This document shows, one piece after another, positions 9,073 to 17,235 of a stretch of DNA of 47,041 nt. The DNA lies in NCBI RefSeq assembly GCF_011806565.1, contig NZ_JAATOP010000017.1, positions 1-47,041 of the forward strand. Reading direction: 5' to 3'. The position numbers were made by a program, and so were the translations under genes. Position 1 is the stretch's first letter. Every line of letters begins with the position of its first letter. This DNA is from Marivivens donghaensis (GTDB taxonomy: Bacteria > Pseudomonadota > Alphaproteobacteria > Rhodobacterales > Rhodobacteraceae). The notes under the pieces were generated by a model. It was not told where the DNA came from and ran no database searches. It worked only from the letters and a program-made list of their open reading frames with translations.

Positions 9073-9828
9073 GTGAACGAATTTTCCCAGATTACGCCTC
9101 CGAAGCAGCGCACGAGCCTGTTCGGTGTCCTCCGCAATAACTTCCTTGCCGGACTTGTCGTTGTGGCCCCTATCGGCCTTACGATCTGGCTGATCTGGTC
9201 CGTCGCAGGTTGGGTCGACGGTTTCGTCTGGCCCTTCGTGCCGGGCGGCTATCATCCCGAAGCGCTGGTGAACCGCTGGTTCGGTGATCCGAACCCGACA
9301 AGCCCCGACCACATCCGCGTCAACGTGCGCGGTCTGGGCGTGGTTCTGTTCCTGATCTTCACCGTATTCGTCGGTTGGATGGCGAAGGGCCTGATCGGTC
9401 GCAGCTTCCTCAACTGGGGCGAGAACATGGTCTCGCGGATGCCGGTCATCCGTTCGATCTACAACGGCGCGAAGCAGTTGGCGGAGACGGTGTTCGCACA
9501 GACCGAGTCCAGCTTCGACCGCGCCTGCCTCATCGAATATCCGCGCAAGGGCGTCTGGGCGATCGGCTTTGTGTCCACGGACGCCAAAGGCGAGATGGCC
9601 GAGAAGGTCGTGACCGAGGAAAAGGTGCTGACCGTGTTCCTGCCGACCACGCCGAACCCGACCTCGGGCTTCCTGCTGTTCCTGCCGGAAAGCGAAGTCA
9701 CGATCCTCGATATGACGGTCGAGGACGCGGCGAAGCTCGTGATCTCTGCGGGTCTCGTTTATCCGAACGGCAAGGACAAGAACGGCAAAGACGGCGTCGC
9801 CGTCACGCCGCTCAAGGACAAAGCCTAA
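9073..9828 (+). CDS. DUF502 family inner-membrane protein
   Basis: A 251-residue protein of the DUF502 family of unknown function. Two membrane helices are visible (about residues 28-50 and 95-118), separated by a short periplasmic loop; the rest is a soluble domain with the family's VSRMPVIRSIYNGAKQ and LPTTPNPTSGFLLFLP runs. The start is GTG at 9073. The C-terminus is a lysine-rich tail, and the gene ends overlapping the convergent patatin gene by 4 bp. No specific role can be given. Confidence 0.85.
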   Translation: MNEFSQITPPKQRTSLFGVLRNNFLAGLVVVAPIGLTIWLIWSVAGWVDGFVWPFVPGGYHPEALVNRWFGDPNPTSPDHIRVNVRGLGVVLFLIFTVFVGWMAKGLIGRSFLNWGENMVSRMPVIRSIYNGAKQLAETVFAQTESSFDRACLIEYPRKGVWAIGFVSTDAKGEMAEKVVTEEKVLTVFLPTTPNPTSGFLLFLPESEVTILDMTVEDAAKLVISAGLVYPNGKDKNGKDGVAVTPLKDKA

Positions 9829-10859
9829 GCGAACATCGCGCTCAGATCGACGCTGCCTTCGGTGCCGATCTGGTCTTTGTGCTCTCCCAAGAACCGCTCC
9901 ATCGCGGCATAGCCCGCATTCCGCAGACGCGACAGAACGGTCGGCAGAGCGATCATTTTGGTCGCGATGCTGAGTTCGGTCATCAGCGCCGCATCCTCGA
10001 CCAGATGCACCTTCACGTCCTTCATCTTGCCAGCGGGCATGTCGTCGTCCGCGATCAGGCGTTTGACGAAGCTGATGGCTCGGAGTTCGCGCAGCAAGGA
10101 CGTGTTGAAGCTGATTTCGTTGATCCGGTTCTGGATCGACTGCGCGTCACGCGGCACTTCCTCGCGGTAAAGCGGGTTGATGTTCACGATCAGGATGTCG
10201 TCGGGCAGATGCTTGGGGAACAGCGGGAAGAGCGCGGGATTGCCCGTGAAGCCGCCATCCCAGAACGCCTCGCGCTCGCCCGTCTGGGGATCGTCGATCT
10301 CCACCGCTTCGAACAGGGTCGGCAGGCAGGCGGAGGCGAGGATCGCATCGGGGCTGATTTCGGTGTCGGTGAAAATGCGGATCTTGCCGGTGCGGACGTT
10401 CGTGGCGCAGACGTGTAGTTCGGGGCCTTCGTTCGACAGCAGCGCCTCCCAGTCAAGATCACCCAGCACGCGGCCCAGAGGGTTTTGCAGCACCGCGCCG
10501 TTGGAATAAGGCGACATCATCCGCATCGTCGTGTCCCACCAGATATAAGCGGGCGAGTAGTTCAGCGCGTGGGCGTAAAGCTCGCTGACCTCGGCGAAGG
10601 GCTCCATCCATTTGGCGAGCGCGGGATGGGTGATGGCGCCGACGCTGCTCCACACCCAGCGGAGTTGCTCCTTGGCCCCTTCCCGTCCGCCAGCGACGAG
10701 ACCGGATTTCAGCGCCGCGCCGTTCAGCGCTCCGGCGGATGTGCCGGAGATAGCTGCGATTTCGATGTCGTCCTCTTCGAGAAGGCGGTCCAGCGCGCCC
10801 CACGTGAAAGCACCGTGCGCGCCGCCGCCCTGAAGGGCCAAGTTGATCCGTTTCATCAT
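9825..10859 (-). CDS. Patatin-like phospholipase
   Basis: A 344-residue serine lipase of the patatin family. The oxyanion glycine motif QGGGAHGAF is at about residues 10-18, the nucleophile elbow is GTSAG with S41, and the dyad aspartate is in FWDGGFTGNP (about residue 200). No signal peptide is seen, so it is probably cytoplasmic or peripheral to the inner membrane. The start has two adjacent ATGs after AGGG. It is 34 bp downstream of bdhA on the same strand, so a joint transcript is likely; a role in turnover of storage polyester or lipid is inference from that pairing. Confidence 0.88.
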   Translation of the reverse strand: MMKRINLALQGGGAHGAFTWGALDRLLEEDDIEIAAISGTSAGALNGAALKSGLVAGGREGAKEQLRWVWSSVGAITHPALAKWMEPFAEVSELYAHALNYSPAYIWWDTTMRMMSPYSNGAVLQNPLGRVLGDLDWEALLSNEGPELHVCATNVRTGKIRIFTDTEISPDAILASACLPTLFEAVEIDDPQTGEREAFWDGGFTGNPALFPLFPKHLPDDILIVNINPLYREEVPRDAQSIQNRINEISFNTSLLRELRAISFVKRLIADDDMPAGKMKDVKVHLVEDAALMTELSIATKMIALPTVLSRLRNAGYAAMERFLGEHKDQIGTEGSVDLSAMFA

Positions 10860-10893
10860 CTTTTCCCTTCAGTCTTTCTTGTCGGTTCGTGCG

Positions 10894-11667
10894 TTAAAGG
10901 GCGGTCCAGCCACCATCCACGCTGATCGTCGTACCCGTGATCTGCGCAGCGGCGTCGGAGCAGAGGAAGACCGCCGTGCCGCCGATCTGTTCGACGGTCG
11001 CGAATTGCTTGGACGGCTGACGTTCGAGGATGACCTTCTCGATCGCCTCTTCCTCGGTCATGTTATATTTCTTTGCCGTATCAGGGATTTGCGCGTCCAC
11101 CAGCGGCGTGTGCACATATCCCGGACAGATGGCGTTACAGGTGATGTCCTCTTTCGCGGTTTCCAGCGCGGTGACTTTGGTAAAGCCTACAACGCCGTGC
11201 TTGGCGGCAACATATGCACCTTTGTAGGGCGAGGCCGTCAGACCGTGGGCGGAGGCGATGTTCACCACGCGGCCCCAACCCGCCTTGCGCATCATCGGCA
11301 GCGCAGCGGCGGTGGTGTGGAAGGCGGAGGACATGTTGATCGCGATGATGGCGTCCCATTTCACGGTCGGGAAATCCTCGATCGGAGAGACGTGCTGGAT
11401 GCCCGCGTTGTTCACGAGGATATCGCAGGCACCCGCTTTTTCGATCAGCGCGCGGCAGTCTTCGCCCTTGGACATATCGGCAGCGATGTAGCGGACGACC
11501 ACGCCGAATTCGGCTTCCATATCGGCGGCCAGCTTGTGGTCCTCGTCGCGGTCGGTGAAGGAGTTCAGCACCACATTCGCGCCAGCGCGCGCCAGTTCAC
11601 GCGCCACGCCAAGCCCGATGCCCGAGTTGGAGCCGGTAATCACAGCAGTTTTACCAGACAGTGTCAT
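10894..11667 (-). CDS. bdhA: 3-hydroxybutyrate dehydrogenase (SDR family)
   Basis: A 257-residue short-chain dehydrogenase that interconverts (R)-3-hydroxybutyrate and acetoacetate with NAD. The cofactor motif TGSNSGIG is at the N-terminus, followed by NNAGIQH, the catalytic serine in NIASAHG, and YxxxK as Y-V-A-A-K in GAYVAAKHG. The C-terminal segment (ERQPSKQFATVEQIGG, then SVDGGWTAL) matches the 3-hydroxybutyrate branch. The ATG at 11667 is preceded by GGAGG; the frame is open further upstream but not family-like. It probably acts in polyhydroxybutyrate degradation. Confidence 0.9.
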   Translation of the reverse strand: MTLSGKTAVITGSNSGIGLGVARELARAGANVVLNSFTDRDEDHKLAADMEAEFGVVVRYIAADMSKGEDCRALIEKAGACDILVNNAGIQHVSPIEDFPTVKWDAIIAINMSSAFHTTAAALPMMRKAGWGRVVNIASAHGLTASPYKGAYVAAKHGVVGFTKVTALETAKEDITCNAICPGYVHTPLVDAQIPDTAKKYNMTEEEAIEKVILERQPSKQFATVEQIGGTAVFLCSDAAAQITGTTISVDGGWTAL

Positions 11668-11825
11668 TGGGGAAGCCTCCTCCGTAAAGCCATTCGTTAA
11701 ACGGATAATGCTGCACCTGCAGAAAAATTCAATGGGACATGCCGCGAATATGAGGGGGATTCGCACTTGCGCCCCTGCCGATTCCGAGGCAATAGAGCCG
11801 CCTGCCCGAAGCAGCGAATAGCCAT

Positions 11826-11854
11826 AAAAAAAACGCCGGCACGAAGCCGGCGTT
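11826..11854 (-). terminator. Terminator of the putative small RNA
   Basis: Perfect 9-bp stem AACGCCGGC/GCCGGCGTT (11832-11840 with 11846-11854) and loop of 5. On the minus strand the stem runs into an uninterrupted T tract (A tract at 11826-11833 on plus). There is no matching T tract on plus, so the direction is clear. Confidence 0.8.
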
Positions 11855-11901
11855 AAGTCATTGAGGCAGGTTTCATACAGGCAAGAAACCTATCGAGCAG
11901 T
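11826..11901 (-). ncRNA. Putative small RNA (about 76 nt)
   Basis: On the minus strand a promoter (11936-11908) is followed by a predicted transcript from about 11901. It holds a 7-bp hairpin (AGGTTTC at 11868-11874 pairing with GAAACCT at 11885-11891) and ends in a perfect terminator with eight T residues. No gene lies between promoter and terminator on that strand, and bdhA starts about 160 bp further on, so the terminator cannot belong to bdhA. I do not recognise the family. The 5' end is estimated from promoter spacing. Confidence 0.6.
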
Positions 11902-11907
11902 GCACTC

Positions 11908-11936
11908 TTTATAGGCAATTACCCGCGAACTTCCAA
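11908..11936 (-). promoter_or_regulatory. Sigma-70-type promoter of the putative small RNA
   Basis: On the minus strand TTGGAA (11936-11931), a 17-bp spacer and TATAAA (11913-11908). Both boxes are close to consensus and the spacing is ideal. It points toward the terminator at 11826-11854. Confidence 0.6.
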
Positions 11937-12012
11937 GCATTAAGTTTGAACTGGGCCAAAACCCCCGATACGCTCAATCAAAGGCATATGAGCAGAGGGG
12001 AGAGTTCATCGA

Positions 12013-13827
12013 ATGAACGTCCAGCTAAATAAGAAATTCAGATATGGCATTGCCGTTGCTGCACTATTCGCTGCGGCGGGTATGGCAAATGCCGAAGCGA
12101 AACACGCGATTGCAATGTACGGCGACCCCGCGCTGGAAGAGGGCTTCGTCTCTCTGCCCTACGCGAACCCCGACGCGCCCAAGGGCGGGTCGATGGCCAC
12201 CGCAGAGGTCGGATCCTTCACCTCGCTGAACCCGTTCGTGGATACCGGACGCTCGCCGTGGCAGCTGCCCTACCTGATGGGCGAAAGCCTGATGGGCCGC
12301 TCGCTGGACGAGCCGTTCTCGCTCTACGGTCTGCTGGCTGAAAGCATCGAAACGGGTCCGAACCGCGAATGGGTCGAGTTCACGCTGAACCCCGCCGCCG
12401 CATTCTCGGACGGCTCGCCTGTGACCGTTGAGGACGTCATCTGGTCGTTCGAAACGCTCGGCACCATGGGTCACGGCCGCTATCGCGGATTCTGGGCCAA
12501 GGTCGAAAAGATCGAACAGACCGGCGACCGTTCGGTACGTCTGACGTTCAACACCGAAGACCGTGAACTGGCTCTGCTGGCGGGTCTGCGTCCGATCCTG
12601 CAGAAATCGCAGTTCGAAGGCGTGGATTTCGTCGAAGAAGCGCCGGACATGATCCCCGTGACCTCGTCGCCCTACGTCATCACCGACTACGAACTGGGCC
12701 GTTTCATCGAGTTCACCCGCAACCCCGACTACTGGGGCGCGGATGTGCCGTTCCGCAAGGGCACAAACAACTTCGACACGCTGCGCATCGATTTCTTCGG
12801 TGACGAAGCGCCCGCGTTCGAAGCCTTCAAGACCGGCGAAGTGAACTTCACCCGCGAATTCAACGAAGCGCGCTGGATCAGCCAGTACGACTTCCCGCGT
12901 GCGCAGGACGGCTCGGTCAAAAAGGACGAACTGCAACACCAGCGTCCGTCGGGCATGACCGGTTTTGTGATGAACACGCGCTCCGCGCCGTTCGACGACT
13001 GGCACGTCCGCGATGCGATGATCGACATCTTCAACTTCGAGTTCATCAACGAGACCATGACCGGCGGCACCCAGCCGCGCATCACGTCGTACTATTCGAA
13101 CTCGCCGCTGGGCATGAGCAACGGCCCCGCTGAAGGCCGCGTTCTGGAATTCCTCGAACCCTACGCCGGCGACCTGCTGCCGGGCGCGATCGAAGGCTAC
13201 GAGCTGCCTGTTTCCGACGGATCGGAGCGGAACCGTGCTGGCACGGGCGCTGCCCTCGCAGCGCTTGAGGAAGCCGGTTACACCATTCAGGACGGCGTGA
13301 TGAAGAACGAAGCGGGCGAGCCGCTGGAATTCGAAATTCTCCTCCAGACCGGTGCATCGGAGTTCCAGTCGATTGCAGATATGTTCATCCAATCACTCGA
13401 CCGCTTGGGCATTAAGGCCACCGTCGATGCCGTCGATAGTGCCCAATACAAAGAGCGTACCGACAACTTCGACTTCGACATGACCTACTATCGCCGCGGG
13501 CTCAGCCTGTCGCCGGGGAACGAGCAGTTCGGCTATTACGGCTCCGAATACGCCGACACCGTGGGCAGCCGGAACCTGATGGGCGTGAAGTCCGAGGCCG
13601 TCGACGCGATGATCAACCAGATGCTGACCTCGGAAAGCCAGAGCGATTTCGTTGCGGCTGTCAAAGCGATGGACCGCGCGCTGACTGCCGGACGGTATGT
13701 GATCCCCACCTATCAGTGGAACATCAGCCGGATTGCATATGACGCGAACCTCCATTACCCCGAGGACATTCCGATTTTCGGCGACTGGCCGGGATGGCAA
13801 CCTGATGTGTGGTGGTATGAAGACTAA
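12013..13827 (+). CDS. ABC transporter substrate-binding protein, family 5 (peptide/YejA type)
   Basis: A 604-residue periplasmic binding protein. It has a classic Sec signal peptide (basic start, hydrophobic core, cleavage after residues A-N-A near 27). The mature protein begins EAKHAIAMYGDPALEEGF and carries the SBP_bac_5 fold, including FNTEDRELAL, DIFNFEFINETM and the late NLMGVKSEAVD region. This pattern fits the YejA/oligopeptide-binding subfamily. Its ATG follows GGGGAGAG. No permease or ATPase gene follows in the window, so the cognate transporter is elsewhere and the ligand is not determined. Confidence 0.88.
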   Translation: MNVQLNKKFRYGIAVAALFAAAGMANAEAKHAIAMYGDPALEEGFVSLPYANPDAPKGGSMATAEVGSFTSLNPFVDTGRSPWQLPYLMGESLMGRSLDEPFSLYGLLAESIETGPNREWVEFTLNPAAAFSDGSPVTVEDVIWSFETLGTMGHGRYRGFWAKVEKIEQTGDRSVRLTFNTEDRELALLAGLRPILQKSQFEGVDFVEEAPDMIPVTSSPYVITDYELGRFIEFTRNPDYWGADVPFRKGTNNFDTLRIDFFGDEAPAFEAFKTGEVNFTREFNEARWISQYDFPRAQDGSVKKDELQHQRPSGMTGFVMNTRSAPFDDWHVRDAMIDIFNFEFINETMTGGTQPRITSYYSNSPLGMSNGPAEGRVLEFLEPYAGDLLPGAIEGYELPVSDGSERNRAGTGAALAALEEAGYTIQDGVMKNEAGEPLEFEILLQTGASEFQSIADMFIQSLDRLGIKATVDAVDSAQYKERTDNFDFDMTYYRRGLSLSPGNEQFGYYGSEYADTVGSRNLMGVKSEAVDAMINQMLTSESQSDFVAAVKAMDRALTAGRYVIPTYQWNISRIAYDANLHYPEDIPIFGDWPGWQPDVWWYED

Positions 13828-13933
13828 GATCCTCCTCGTCCTCGCGCTCACGGCGCTGTCTGCCTGCAACACCGTAGCCGGTGTGGGCGAAGACATCTCC
13901 GAAACTGCGCGAAGCGTTCAGACCTGGTTTTGA
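13817..13933 (+). CDS. Entericidin-like small lipoprotein
   Basis: A 38-residue protein: KTK start, hydrophobic stretch, lipobox LSAC with the lipidated cysteine near residue 17, then NTVAGVGEDIS. This is the entericidin A/B pattern (short cell-envelope lipoproteins of unclear function, linked with stationary phase in enterics). The ATG at 13817 lies inside the last codons of the upstream binding-protein gene (11-bp overlap, different frame), suggesting coupling. A terminator follows 14 bp after the stop. Confidence 0.75.
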   Translation: MKTKILLVLALTALSACNTVAGVGEDISETARSVQTWF

Positions 13934-13945
13934 GAATACGCAAAG

Positions 13946-13971
13946 AAGGGCCGGTTCATCCGGCCCTTTTT
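13946..13971 (+). terminator. Intrinsic terminator after the entericidin-like gene
   Basis: Stem GGGCCGG/CCGGCCC (13948-13954 with 13960-13966, loop TTCAT), flanked by AA and TT that extend it, followed by TTTTT. Confidence 0.85.
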
Positions 13972-14030
13972 CGTTTCAGGAACCAAAGCCTCTGCCCTCG
14001 CGTTTTTCCTGCAACCAAGGAGATACCGCT

Positions 14031-14381
14031 ATGAAATGGCAGCAAGTAACCGAGCACTGGAACGCATTCGTGCCGAGCATCCTCACCCGCTGGCCCGAAC
14101 TGGACAGCGACACCGTGGATGCGATCGAAGGTGACCGCACCGCCCTGCTCAAGGAAATCGTCCACACCTATCAGGTTCCCGCCCGCGAGGCAGAGGACCA
14201 ACTGGCGGAGTGGATGGAAGGCGCGACGCCCGCCGATGTGATCATGGATCCCGAAATGGACAACGAACGCATTCTGGCCGCAGCCGACAACATCCCCGAA
14301 GGCGAAGACGCCTATGACGACGACCGCCGTTTCGGTGATGACGGCTACGAGGCCAATCCGATCGGTCGCACCGACGCCTAA
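14031..14381 (+). CDS. CsbD-like protein
   Basis: A 116-residue acidic cytoplasmic protein. Residues 1-64 (MKWQQVTEHWNAF start, then VDAIEGDRTALL and a YQVPAREAEDQL helix ending in W) match the CsbD-like fold of small general-stress proteins. The C-terminal part is an acidic, disordered-looking tail. I set the start at 14031 because it is preceded by AAGGAG and begins the conserved domain; earlier in-frame codons have no resemblance. Function is unknown beyond the stress association of the family. Confidence 0.75.
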   Translation: MKWQQVTEHWNAFVPSILTRWPELDSDTVDAIEGDRTALLKEIVHTYQVPAREAEDQLAEWMEGATPADVIMDPEMDNERILAAADNIPEGEDAYDDDRRFGDDGYEANPIGRTDA

Positions 14382-14390
14382 GACGTTCGC

Positions 14391-15017
14391 TTAATAGAGC
14401 GAAGTTACCCAGAGGATGTTGGCATCCTCCTGACTGGTCGAGATGACGTTGTGGCCCATGGTGGCGTCATAATACGCGCTATCGCCGCGGCGCATCTCGA
14501 CCGGCTCGTAGAATTCGGTGAACAGCTTGATGGTGCCCGTCAGCACGTAGAGGAATTCCTCCCCGTCGTGACGCACCCAGCCTTCGAATTCATCCATGCT
14601 CCGTGCGCGCACCCGCGCCCGGTACGGAAGCATGTTTTTCTTTGTCAGTTGGTCAGCGAGCAGTTCGTGCTCGTAGGTGGTCGTGATGTGCGACTGGCCT
14701 TCGCTGTTGCGGGTCAGCGCCATGCGGCCATTCACCTGACTGCGGCTCGGAGTTGTGAAAAGCTGGGGCACTGAAATGCTCAGACCGACCGCCAATTTCT
14801 TGAGCGCCTCGTAGGTCGGAGACATCTGGCCGTTCTCGATCTTCGAAAGCGTAGAGCGGGCAAGTCCGGCGTGCTGCGCGGCTTGCTCTAGCGTCCAGTC
14901 ACGTTCCTTGCGCAGCTCGCGCACACGGGCGCCCAGATCGAGCGGCGGCGCGGTTTCCTGCGCACCACTGTCACGGGCAATCTGAATGAGGCTGCGCTTT
15001 TCTGAGTTTTCCGACAT
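14391..15017 (-). CDS. XRE family regulator with C-terminal cupin domain
   Basis: A 208-residue transcription regulator. Residues about 27-82 form a Cro/C1-type helix-turn-helix (LGARVRELRKERDWTLEQAA, STLSKIENGQMSPT); residues about 130-208 form a cupin beta-barrel (HDGEEFLYVLTG, RRGDSAYYDATMGHN) that usually binds the effector. It is divergent from the AMP-dependent ligase gene across 66 bp of AT-rich sequence, so it probably controls that gene cluster as well as itself. The effector is not known. Confidence 0.85.
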   Translation of the reverse strand: MSENSEKRSLIQIARDSGAQETAPPLDLGARVRELRKERDWTLEQAAQHAGLARSTLSKIENGQMSPTYEALKKLAVGLSISVPQLFTTPSRSQVNGRMALTRNSEGQSHITTTYEHELLADQLTKKNMLPYRARVRARSMDEFEGWVRHDGEEFLYVLTGTIKLFTEFYEPVEMRRGDSAYYDATMGHNVISTSQEDANILWVTSLY

Positions 15018-15083
15018 GGACGCTCTTATATTCGAGTATTATCTTTACTTACAACGCCCAACGGTAAATTCTGGAATTCAGAT
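15018..15083. promoter_or_regulatory. Divergent promoter region between the XRE-cupin gene and the ligase
   Basis: The 66-bp AT-rich gap contains a near-symmetric TATTCGAGTATTA at about 15031-15043 that could be an operator for the XRE-cupin protein. This is a proposal from position and symmetry only. Confidence 0.3.
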
Positions 15084-16610
15084 ATGTTGAGCATCACCGA
15101 ACCGCGGGCAGTCGATCCCTGCCCTAAAAGCTTCAATATGGCGGCACATGTGCTGTCAAATGCTTCTTTACAGCCGGACCACGTCGCACTCGAAGTGCTC
15201 GGTCAGGAATGGTGGAGTTATGCCGAGCTTGAACAGGCGGTTCTGGGGCTCGGAACGGGGCTGAAGGCGCTCGGTATCAAGCCCGGTGAGCGGATGATGA
15301 TGCGGCTGGGAAACACGCCGTGGTTCCCCATCGTCTACCTTGCCGCCATCGCGGTTGGCGTAGTGCCGATCCCGACATCGACGCAACTTACGGTCGAGGA
15401 AATTACCAAGATGTGCGAGAGCGTGAAGCCTGCGCTTATCGTCGGCGAACAGGGCATCACCCTGCCCGAATGCCGCGTTCCGGTGATCGCGCTCGACCAG
15501 CTGAAATCCTTCCGTGATTTCCCGCCAGCGAACTACGTTTTCGGCAAGCCCGACCGTCCCGCCTACATCATCTTCACCTCGGGCAGCACCGGAAAGCCCC
15601 GCGCCGTCGTCCACGCGCACCGCGCGATCTGGGCGCGGCAAATGATGTGGGGCGGCTGGTACGAACTGAAGTCGACCGACCGCCTGATGCACGCGGGCTC
15701 GTTCAACTGGACCTATACGCTGGGCGCGGGCCTCATGGACCCGTGGAGCATCGGGGCCACCGCGCTGATCCCGCCCGACGGAACGCCGACCACCAAACTG
15801 CCCGAACTGATTGCTAAATCCCGCGCCACGATCTTTGCCGCGACGCCCGGTGTGTTCCGCCAGATGATGCGGACGGACCTGCCGCCGATGCCCAAGCTGC
15901 GCCACGCGATCTCTGCTGGTGAAAGTATGCCCTACGCGATGAAGCGGCAATGGAACGCGGCGGCGGGCACCATGGTCTTTGAAGCCTACGGTATGTCCGA
16001 GTGCTCCACCTTTATCTCTGGCAGCCCCATGCGCCCCGCGCCGCCCCATGCCATTGGCTACCCGCAACCGGGCCGCCGGATCGCGATCCTCGGTGACGAT
16101 GGCCCCGTGCCTGTGGGGGAAACAGGCCACCTCGGCATTCACAACTCCGACCCCGGCCTGTTTATCGAATATGACGGCCAACCCGAGGAAACCGCCTCCA
16201 AATTCCAAGGTGAGTGGTTCCTGACCGGCGATATGTGCCACATGGATGACACTGGCGCGATCTACTACGACGGCCGCACCGACGACATGATGAACGCGGG
16301 CGGCTACCGCGTCTCGCCCATCGAGGTGGAGGACGCCATGGCCAGCGCGGAAGGCATCCGCGAATGTGCAGCAGCGGAGGTCAGGGTCAAGATAGATGCA
16401 ACGGTAATTGCCCTGTTTTACGTTGCAGACACCGATCTTTCCGAAGATATGTTGAGCAATCACGCAGCAGAAAAGCTCGCCCGCTATAAGAGCCCGCGTC
16501 TTTTCGTCCGTGTGGACGCGCTGCCACGAAATGCCAACAACAAGATCCTCCGCCGCGAGCTGCGCGGGGACTGGGAAAGACAACATGGTCAAACTGGACA
16601 TCATCGCTGA
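15084..16610 (+). CDS. AMP-dependent acyl-CoA synthetase/ligase
   Basis: A 508-residue ANL-family enzyme that would activate a carboxylate as an acyl-AMP and then a CoA thioester. The P-loop is YIIFTSGSTGKPRAV (about residue 160), the adenine motif is EAYGMSECS, the hinge is YYDGRTDDMMNAGGYRVSP, and the catalytic lysine is in NNKILRREL. Overall shape recalls the acetyl-/benzoate-CoA ligase branch, but the substrate cannot be deduced. It overlaps the following DsbA-like gene by 26 bp, which with the MFS gene forms a probable three-gene operon, divergent from the XRE-cupin regulator. Confidence 0.88.
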   Translation: MLSITEPRAVDPCPKSFNMAAHVLSNASLQPDHVALEVLGQEWWSYAELEQAVLGLGTGLKALGIKPGERMMMRLGNTPWFPIVYLAAIAVGVVPIPTSTQLTVEEITKMCESVKPALIVGEQGITLPECRVPVIALDQLKSFRDFPPANYVFGKPDRPAYIIFTSGSTGKPRAVVHAHRAIWARQMMWGGWYELKSTDRLMHAGSFNWTYTLGAGLMDPWSIGATALIPPDGTPTTKLPELIAKSRATIFAATPGVFRQMMRTDLPPMPKLRHAISAGESMPYAMKRQWNAAAGTMVFEAYGMSECSTFISGSPMRPAPPHAIGYPQPGRRIAILGDDGPVPVGETGHLGIHNSDPGLFIEYDGQPEETASKFQGEWFLTGDMCHMDDTGAIYYDGRTDDMMNAGGYRVSPIEVEDAMASAEGIRECAAAEVRVKIDATVIALFYVADTDLSEDMLSNHAAEKLARYKSPRLFVRVDALPRNANNKILRRELRGDWERQHGQTGHHR

Positions 16611-17235
16611 CCCCGCCTGCCCTTGGTGCTACGTCGGCAAAGGCTACCTCGACCGCGCGCTGGAAAAAGCCGGCGACCACCCCTTCGAAATCGAATACCA
16701 CCCGTTCCAACTGCGCCCCGACATGCCCAAAGGCGGCATGGATCGCGGCGAGCTGATGGAGCAGGTCTTCGGCTCCAAGAAGCGCGCTGCCGAAGCGCAC
16801 GTTGTACTGGAAGAGCACGCGAAGAACGCTGGTGTGACGTTTAATTTCGAGAAGATCACCCGCTCGCCCAATACCTTCGACGCGCAGCGCCTGATCTACT
16901 GGGCGGGCCTCGAACAGCGCCAAGCCTTTGTCGTCAGCGCCATCATGAAAGCCTACTGGGCCGAGGGCCGCGACATTGGTGACCACGAGGTCCTGATCGA
17001 CATCGCCAAGGGCTGCGAGATGGACCCCGAGATGGTCCGCCGCCTATTGGAGAGCGACGCCGACATCGACAGTATCGCCAAGCGCGAGGCGCATTCGCGT
17101 CACATGGGCATCACCTCGGTTCCGACGTTCGTTGTCGGCAACCGCCACGCGGTGCCAGGTGCACAGCCGACCGAGCTGTGGCTCGACGTGATGAAGGATA
17201 TCGCATCGCAGGACCGCGAAGAAAGCGCCGAGTGA
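16585..17235 (+). CDS. DsbA family (FrnE-like) oxidoreductase
   Basis: A 216-residue thioredoxin-fold protein without a signal peptide. It has a CPWC active site (DPACPWCYVG, about residue 11), a helical insert, and the cis-proline segment TSVPTFVVGNRHAVPGAQP. This matches FrnE/2-hydroxychromene isomerase-like DsbA proteins, which act in the cytoplasm. I chose the ATG at 16585 (after GGAAAG), inside the end of the ligase gene. It overlaps the next gene by one base (TGATG). Physiological substrate unknown. Confidence 0.85.
   Translation: MVKLDIIADPACPWCYVGKGYLDRALEKAGDHPFEIEYHPFQLRPDMPKGGMDRGELMEQVFGSKKRAAEAHVVLEEHAKNAGVTFNFEKITRSPNTFDAQRLIYWAGLEQRQAFVVSAIMKAYWAEGRDIGDHEVLIDIAKGCEMDPEMVRRLLESDADIDSIAKREAHSRHMGITSVPTFVVGNRHAVPGAQPTELWLDVMKDIASQDREESAE

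Noticed and set aside
12064-13392. Minus-strand frame of 442 codons opposite the substrate-binding protein gene
   Set aside because: Shadow frame; H/R/V/E-rich with no domain, while the plus frame has a signal peptide and family motifs.
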